Part shown: one piece after another, positions 25,973 through 29,954 of the stretch
How the letters are laid out: each line of letters begins with the position of its first letter
Position numbering within the stretch: the first letter of the stretch is position 1
Origin: JAGPUQ01 sp050250395
Lineage (GTDB): Bacteria > Pseudomonadota > Gammaproteobacteria > Pseudomonadales > Porticoccaceae
Direction: 5' to 3'
Assembly (NCBI GenBank): GCA_050250395.1
Contig: JBFWOQ010000035.1
Location: forward strand, 1-29,954
Length of the DNA: 29,954 bases
The notes under the pieces: generated by a model
What the model was told of the DNA's origin: nothing
What the model saw: only the letters and a program-made list of their open reading frames with translations
Databases searched by the model: none
Position numbers and translations under genes: made by a program

Positions 25973-28177
25973 TCAATAGGTCCGCAGGTCGCGATCCATG
26001 CGTGCGGCACCGACCTGATCGGCGATGCGTTCCACACGCACCGCCGCCTGCTTGAATGCCGGCTGCCGCGAGTGGGGGTCGAGCAGGCCCAGGGTCAGAC
26101 GGTTCACGCAATCGAAAAAGTGAAACGGGATGAACACCATGTCGCGCGGCACGCGCTGGGTCAGCATGGCCATGACCACGGCGTCGCCGCGCCGCGACAC
26201 GCAGCGCACATAGTCCTGATGGCGGATGCCGAGCGCGGCGGCGGCATCGGGGTTGATCTCGACAAAGGGAATGGGGCTGAACTTGTTGTTGTTGCCGACC
26301 TTGCCGGTGCGGGTGCGGGTGTGGAAGTGCTCGACCAGCCGCCCCGAGTTGAGCCAGAACGGGAACTGTTCGTCGGGCCGCTCGTTGTTGTCGACAAAGG
26401 GCAGCGGAATCAGCTTGGCGCGGCCGTCCGGGTGCTGGAAGCTGCGCGGCTGAGTGTAGAGACGTACCCCGCCGATGGGTGGTGGCAGGCCGGCATCGCG
26501 CTGCTCATCGGTGAACGGCCACTGGATACCGCGGCTGTCCTCGATCAGGTCGTGATCCATGCCGGAGATATCGCACAGGCGGCCTTTCGACAGTTGCGTC
26601 ATCTCGGCGAACACCTGCGCCGGCCGCTCCGGAAAATGCACCTTGCCCTCCGGGTCGAAACGTCGCGCGAGTTCGTTGAAGATCGCCAGATCGGCCTTGC
26701 AGCCGGCGCGCGGCGCCGTGACCTGACGCACCAGATTGATGCGGCGCTCGGTGTTGGTGAAGGTGCCTTCCTTTTCGGCCCAGACTGCGGCGGGCAGATA
26801 CAGGTGCGCGTACTGGGTGCTCTCCATGTCCTGATAGGAGTCCTGCACCACCAGGAATTCGAGTTTTTCGAGCGTCTTGCGGATGCGCGCCGTGTTGGGC
26901 ATGGAGGTCAGCGGGTTGGTGGCGACCAGCCACAGGCCCTTGATCTGCCCGGTTTCGATGGCGGGAAAAATATCGGTCTGAAACAGCCCGCGCTTTTTCG
27001 GGAAGAACTCCGGATCGACGTTCCAGAACTTGCCGATCTCGGCGCGGTGTTCCGGGTTTTCGAGCGCGCGATAGCCGGGCAGACCGGAGCAGGAGGACCA
27101 CTCGCGGGTGCCCATGGCGTTGCACTGGCCGGTGATCGACAGCGCCGTGCCGCCCGGCTTGCCGATATTCCCGGTGAGTAGCGCCAGATTGTTCATGCCC
27201 ACCACGCCGTCGGAGCCGTGGGTGCTCTGGTTGATGCCCATGCACCAGATGTGCATCGCCGCCGGCGCCTTCGCGTACAGGCGCGCGACGGTGCGAATGC
27301 GGTCCTCGTCGATGCCGCAGATTCGTGCCGCCGTGGTCGGATCCCAGTTCGCGACTTCGGCGCGCAGCTCCTCGATGCCGGTGGTGTTGGCGGCGACGTA
27401 GTCCCGATCTTCCAGCCCTTCGGCGAGGATCACGTGCATCAGCGCGTTCTGCAGCACGACATCGGTGCCGGGGCGAATGGGCAGATGGATGTCGGCGAAC
27501 TGCGCCAGCATGGTCACCCGCGGATCGATGACGATGAGCGGAAACCGGCGTTTTTCCAGCGCCTCTTTCAGGCGCCAGTAGATGATCGGGTGCTGCTCGG
27601 GCAGGTTCGAGCCCCAGGCCAGCAGGCAGTGGGTGTGCTCGAAATCGCCGTAGCAGCCGGGCGGACCGTCGGAGCCGAAGGAGCGCTTGTAGCCGGACAC
27701 CGCGGAGGCCATGCACAGCGTGGTGTTGCCGTCGTAGTTGTTGGTGCCGATCAGCCCGCGCGTCAGCTTGCCGAGGGTATAGAACTCCTCGGTGAGGATC
27801 TGCCCGGTGGACACCACGGCAAACGCATCGCGGCCATGCTGACCCTGGATGCGGCGAATCTCGCTCGCCATATGGTCGAGCGCGTTATCCCAGGTGGTGG
27901 GCGCGAAAGCTGCGCCGATATGGCGGCGCAGCAGCGGCTCGTTGCCGCGGCCCTGGGCGTCGAACAGTTCGTGCTCGAACATGCCCTTCAGGCACAGCTT
28001 GCCGCGATTGACATCGGCGCCGCCGACACCGCGCGAGGCGACCACCTTGCCGTCGGCGTTCTTGCCCACTTCGATGGCGCAGCCGGTCGAGCAGTAACCG
28101 CAGGTGGTGTAGGTCCAGTTCGCGACCTCCTTGTCGGCGATGGCGATGGGATTCTTGCTGTGGCGACCGAACAGCAT
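25973..28177 (-). CDS. nasA: Assimilatory nitrate reductase catalytic subunit (Mo-bisMGD)
   Basis: A 734-residue molybdopterin oxidoreductase. The N-terminal 4Fe-4S site is C26-x2-C29-x3-C33 ... C62 (TTCGYCSTGC, GKLCLKG), and the predicted molybdenum ligand is C155 in NTTLCMASAVSG, as in Nap/Nas reductases. Other family segments are HIWCMGINQSTHGSDGVVGMNNLALLTGNIGKPG and AEKEGTFTNTERR. No twin-arginine signal is present, so it is cytoplasmic and assimilatory. It ends soon after the MGD-binding domain and lacks the extra C-terminal [2Fe-2S] domain of some NasA proteins. It reduces nitrate to nitrite for NirBD. AGAGG lies 5 bases before the ATG at 28177, and the gene follows the phzF-like stop by 8 bases. 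Confidence 0.92.
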   Translation of the reverse strand: MLFGRHSKNPIAIADKEVANWTYTTCGYCSTGCAIEVGKNADGKVVASRGVGGADVNRGKLCLKGMFEHELFDAQGRGNEPLLRRHIGAAFAPTTWDNALDHMASEIRRIQGQHGRDAFAVVSTGQILTEEFYTLGKLTRGLIGTNNYDGNTTLCMASAVSGYKRSFGSDGPPGCYGDFEHTHCLLAWGSNLPEQHPIIYWRLKEALEKRRFPLIVIDPRVTMLAQFADIHLPIRPGTDVVLQNALMHVILAEGLEDRDYVAANTTGIEELRAEVANWDPTTAARICGIDEDRIRTVARLYAKAPAAMHIWCMGINQSTHGSDGVVGMNNLALLTGNIGKPGGTALSITGQCNAMGTREWSSCSGLPGYRALENPEHRAEIGKFWNVDPEFFPKKRGLFQTDIFPAIETGQIKGLWLVATNPLTSMPNTARIRKTLEKLEFLVVQDSYQDMESTQYAHLYLPAAVWAEKEGTFTNTERRINLVRQVTAPRAGCKADLAIFNELARRFDPEGKVHFPERPAQVFAEMTQLSKGRLCDISGMDHDLIEDSRGIQWPFTDEQRDAGLPPPIGGVRLYTQPRSFQHPDGRAKLIPLPFVDNNERPDEQFPFWLNSGRLVEHFHTRTRTGKVGNNNKFSPIPFVEINPDAAAALGIRHQDYVRCVSRRGDAVVMAMLTQRVPRDMVFIPFHFFDCVNRLTLGLLDPHSRQPAFKQAAVRVERIADQVGAARMDRDLRTY

Positions 28178-28185
28178 ATGCGCCT

Positions 28186-29163
28186 CTAGAAATCCAGGGT
28201 CAGGGTGCCTTGGGTAACCAGCACCGCATCGCCGCCGACCCTCAGCATGGCGGGCCGGTCGCGGCGTTTGTCGATTTCGATATGCAGCAGACTGCGCCGG
28301 GTTTCCGGTGTGCCGCGGTCGATGGTGAAGGTGTAGGTGCCCTCGCGAATATGCGCATGGTCGGCCAGATACCCGGCAAAACAGGGCATCACCGAACCGA
28401 TCGGCGGATCGCTCCGCGGCCCGATGGCAGGCCCCAGCAAACGGCCGTGAAAATCGGCATCGCGAGTGCGCGTGCGGCCGCTGAACAAAAAAATCTCCTG
28501 CGCCGCCAGTGCCGGCGCGCCGGACTGACTCCAGGCTTCGAGATTGAAGCGCGCCTTTTCGACCGCCTCCTGGGACAGGATGGGCACGATCAGGTAGGGC
28601 ACCTCGATACTGGCCAACCGGGTGGCGAACAGCCGGGTGTCGATCTCCCGCTCCGGCAATGACAACAGCGCCGCAAGCTCGGCAGGGGTGGGCGTGTAGC
28701 GGTCCAGCACCGGATTGACCCGCAGACTGAACTGCACGAAACAGGCATTGCCGCGCGCCGGGCCCAGGTTGACCGAGATGGCACCGCTGTTCTGCACGAA
28801 GGTCAAGGGCAGCGGACGTTCCCCGAGTGGACCGAGCCCGGTTCCCAGCAGCACCCGCGCTGCCGCGAGCATCGGATGCCCGGCGAAATCCACTTCCCCC
28901 GCCGGACCGAACACCCGCAGCCGGAACCGCTGTGGCGGAGTAGCTGGGCTGGTGCTGGAAGCCGTATCGGAAATAGTGTCGGTAACAGTGTCGGTAACAG
29001 TGTCGGGATAGACGAACACGGTTTCCGACAGATTCAGCTCGCGCGCAATGGCCGGCAGCAACGCCTCGGGAATGGCGGCCGCCTCGGGAAATACCGCGAT
29101 CGGCGCGCCCTGAAAGGCGCGGTCGGTGAATACGTCGGCGGTGTAAAAGCGATACTGCGCCAT
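28186..29163 (-). CDS. PhzF-family isomerase/epimerase-like protein
   Basis: A 325-residue protein with the two-fold PhzF/diaminopimelate-epimerase-like architecture. Residue E47 in LNLSETVFVYP matches the catalytic glutamate of PhzF, and the glycine-rich GPAGEVDFAGHPMLAAARVLL is the family motif. Characterised PhzF isomerises a phenazine precursor; most relatives have unknown substrates. Residues 54-69 are a four-fold DTVT-type repeat encoded by a 12-bp tandem repeat, placed right after the first beta-strand motif and not expected in the family. The ATG at 29163 is 4 bases after the nirD stop, so it is embedded in the nitrate operon, although no nitrate role is known for it. An upstream in-frame start at 29226 would overlap nirD and is not preferred. 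Confidence 0.87.
   Translation of the reverse strand: MAQYRFYTADVFTDRAFQGAPIAVFPEAAAIPEALLPAIARELNLSETVFVYPDTVTDTVTDTISDTASSTSPATPPQRFRLRVFGPAGEVDFAGHPMLAAARVLLGTGLGPLGERPLPLTFVQNSGAISVNLGPARGNACFVQFSLRVNPVLDRYTPTPAELAALLSLPEREIDTRLFATRLASIEVPYLIVPILSQEAVEKARFNLEAWSQSGAPALAAQEIFLFSGRTRTRDADFHGRLLGPAIGPRSDPPIGSVMPCFAGYLADHAHIREGTYTFTIDRGTPETRRSLLHIEIDKRRDRPAMLRVGGDAVLVTQGTLTLDF
28963..29010. repeat. 12-bp tandem repeat inside the phzF-like gene
   Basis: Four 12-base units lie head to tail: CGTATCGGAAAT, AGTGTCGGTAAC, AGTGTCGGTAAC and AGTGTCGGGATA. The two middle units are identical and the outer two diverged. Being a multiple of three, the array keeps the frame and encodes DTVT-DTVT-DTIS-DTAS (residues 54-69) of the phzF-like protein. 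Confidence 0.85.
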
Positions 29164-29167
29164 GCGC

Positions 29168-29575
29168 TCAGCACTCCCCGCCGGATGCGGCGACCCAAAC
29201 GCGACCGTCGCTGACCCGCGCGGCATAGGTGGCGATGCGCACCGCGTCGTCCTCGAAGCAGCGGCCGTCGCGCAGACTGAAGTGCTGTTTCAGCACCGGC
29301 GAGGCGACCGCGGGTTCGCCCTGGATATGACACAGGATGCCGCGCCCCAGCACATTGGCGTGACTGAACGGATCCAGATTGGCCACCGCGTAGATCTCGG
29401 TCGAATCCTCGATGCGAAACAGCGCGATCTGGCACTCGCTCGATAGGCCTTCGTCGAGCAGCGCGGCCACGCCGGCGTCGAACGGCAGGTCGTCGAGGGC
29501 GCAGACATCCACCCAGCGCAGCGCATCCGGAGCGGGGTTGGCAGGGGCGGGTTCGGTGCGGGTCATGCTGCTCAC
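29168..29575 (-). CDS. nirD: Nitrite reductase [NAD(P)H] small subunit
   Basis: A 135-residue NirD. The Rieske-like fold is recognisable in NLDPFSHANVLGRGILCHIQGEPAVASPVLKQHFSLRDGRCFED, but the CxH...CxxH ligands of true Rieske proteins are absent, as is normal for NirD. It partners NirB in the siroheme-dependent, cytoplasmic reduction of nitrite to ammonium. The GTG at 29575 overlaps the nirB stop (GTGA) and has GGTGGAG 5 bases upstream; an ATG three codons later (29566) is an alternative. Confidence 0.92.
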   Translation of the reverse strand: MSSMTRTEPAPANPAPDALRWVDVCALDDLPFDAGVAALLDEGLSSECQIALFRIEDSTEIYAVANLDPFSHANVLGRGILCHIQGEPAVASPVLKQHFSLRDGRCFEDDAVRIATYAARVSDGRVWVAASGGEC

Positions 29576-29954
29576 GCCGGCTCCACCTCGCGTTCGTCTT
29601 CACGCGCCGGCCGAATCTGGTCGCGCTCGCGCACGAACACCACCTGCTCGTCGCTGCGATTGCTGTTCACAAAGGGCCGGAACAGCTTGAGTTTTTCCGG
29701 ATCCTCGATGGTGGTCTTCCATTCGCACTGGTAGGTGTCGATCACCGCGGTCATTTCGGCCTCCATTTGCGCGCCGACGCCCAGGCAATCCTCGATCACC
29801 ACGCGGCGCAGATAATCGAGTCCGCCGTCGAGATTGTCCAGCCAGGTCGCGGTGCGTTGCAGACGATCGGCGGTTTTCACATAGAACATCAGGAAACGGT
29901 CGATGTAGCGGATCAGCGTCGCCTTGTCGAGATCGGTGGCGAACAGATCGGCGT
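29572..29954 (-). CDS. nirB: Nitrite reductase [NAD(P)H] large subunit, C-terminal part (cut by window edge)
   Basis: The last 126 or so residues are visible; the FAD, NAD(P)H, Fe-S and siroheme domains lie beyond the window. The visible part, IRYIDRFLMFYVKTADRLQRTATW through GGLDYLRRVVIEDCLGVGAQ and YQCEWKTTIEDPEKLKLFRPFVNS, matches the C-terminal domain of NirB. It reduces nitrite to ammonium with NirD, using siroheme whose precursor the operon's last gene makes. Its stop overlaps the nirD GTG. Confidence 0.93.
   Translation of the reverse strand, partial: ADLFATDLDKATLIRYIDRFLMFYVKTADRLQRTATWLDNLDGGLDYLRRVVIEDCLGVGAQMEAEMTAVIDTYQCEWKTTIEDPEKLKLFRPFVNSNRSDEQVVFVRERDQIRPAREDEREVEPA

Noticed and set aside
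25010..27181. 723-codon plus-strand open frame opposite the nitrate reductase and anchor genes
   Set aside because: It is antisense to two clearly recognisable proteins and has no family motifs.
28963..29010. Short tandem repeats considered as a CRISPR-like array
   Set aside because: Units are 12 bases with no spacers and are in frame within a protein gene.

Overview
The window is GC-rich, densely coded proteobacterial chromosome. Gene content fits a metabolically versatile Gamma- or Betaproteobacterium: single-chain glycine decarboxylase, GreB, YciH, RecQ with an HTH tail, HD-GYP signalling, a quinol-type nitrate assimilation cluster, and a 2-oxoacid oxidoreductase with an NAD(P)-linked flavoprotein. 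I cannot fix the genus. No transposase, integrase, CRISPR array, rRNA or tRNA gene is visible.

Layout, left to right. (1) 1-4243, minus strand: the start of a 2-oxoacid:acceptor oxidoreductase alpha subunit (cut by the window edge), its FAD/Fe-S partner joined by an ATGA overlap, and upstream of both a propionyl-CoA synthetase-like ligase. A promoter-like element with a perfect TATAAT lies between the ligase and the flavoprotein and argues for a downstream flavoprotein start. (2) 4481-8301, plus strand: a tight cluster of zinc-free quinone oxidoreductase, YciH (SUI1/eIF1 family), an S9 peptidase and GreB, ending at a probable terminator. (3) 8410-10438, minus strand: a DUF3391/HD-GYP phosphodiesterase with its own promoter, and an Fe-S uracil-DNA glycosylase-family protein divergent from gcvP. 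(4) 10561-13452, plus: gcvP alone. (5) 13507-17594, minus: APC amino-acid permease, 14-TM DHA2 exporter and cyclase-family hydrolase, with a terminator/attenuator hairpin between the last two. (6) 17595-18043: an intergenic stretch with an orphan terminator-like hairpin and a 141-bp element bounded by perfect 16-bp inverted repeats, abutting an NlpC/P60 lipoprotein gene. (7) 18619-22917: a conserved hypothetical, recQ, and a divergent CaiB/BaiF CoA-transferase. (8) 22998-23083: a second, internally deleted copy of the element. (9) 23079-29954, minus: a nitrate assimilation operon reading nirB (partial), nirD, phzF-like, nitrate reductase, a fused four-cluster Fe-S/membrane-anchor protein, and SUMT (siroheme synthesis).

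The most notable system is region 9. The nitrate reductase has no visible signal peptide and is followed by a single polypeptide combining a DmsB/NrfC-like ferredoxin with a DmsC-like membrane anchor. This suggests a quinol-fed, membrane-tethered cytoplasmic nitrate reductase in an otherwise assimilatory operon: NirBD reduces nitrite and SUMT supplies the siroheme precursor. A PhzF-like gene carrying a private 12-bp tandem repeat sits inside the same operon. The second notable item is the pair of MITE-like repeats, one forming the 5' flank of the lipoprotein gene and the other touching the SUMT stop codon.
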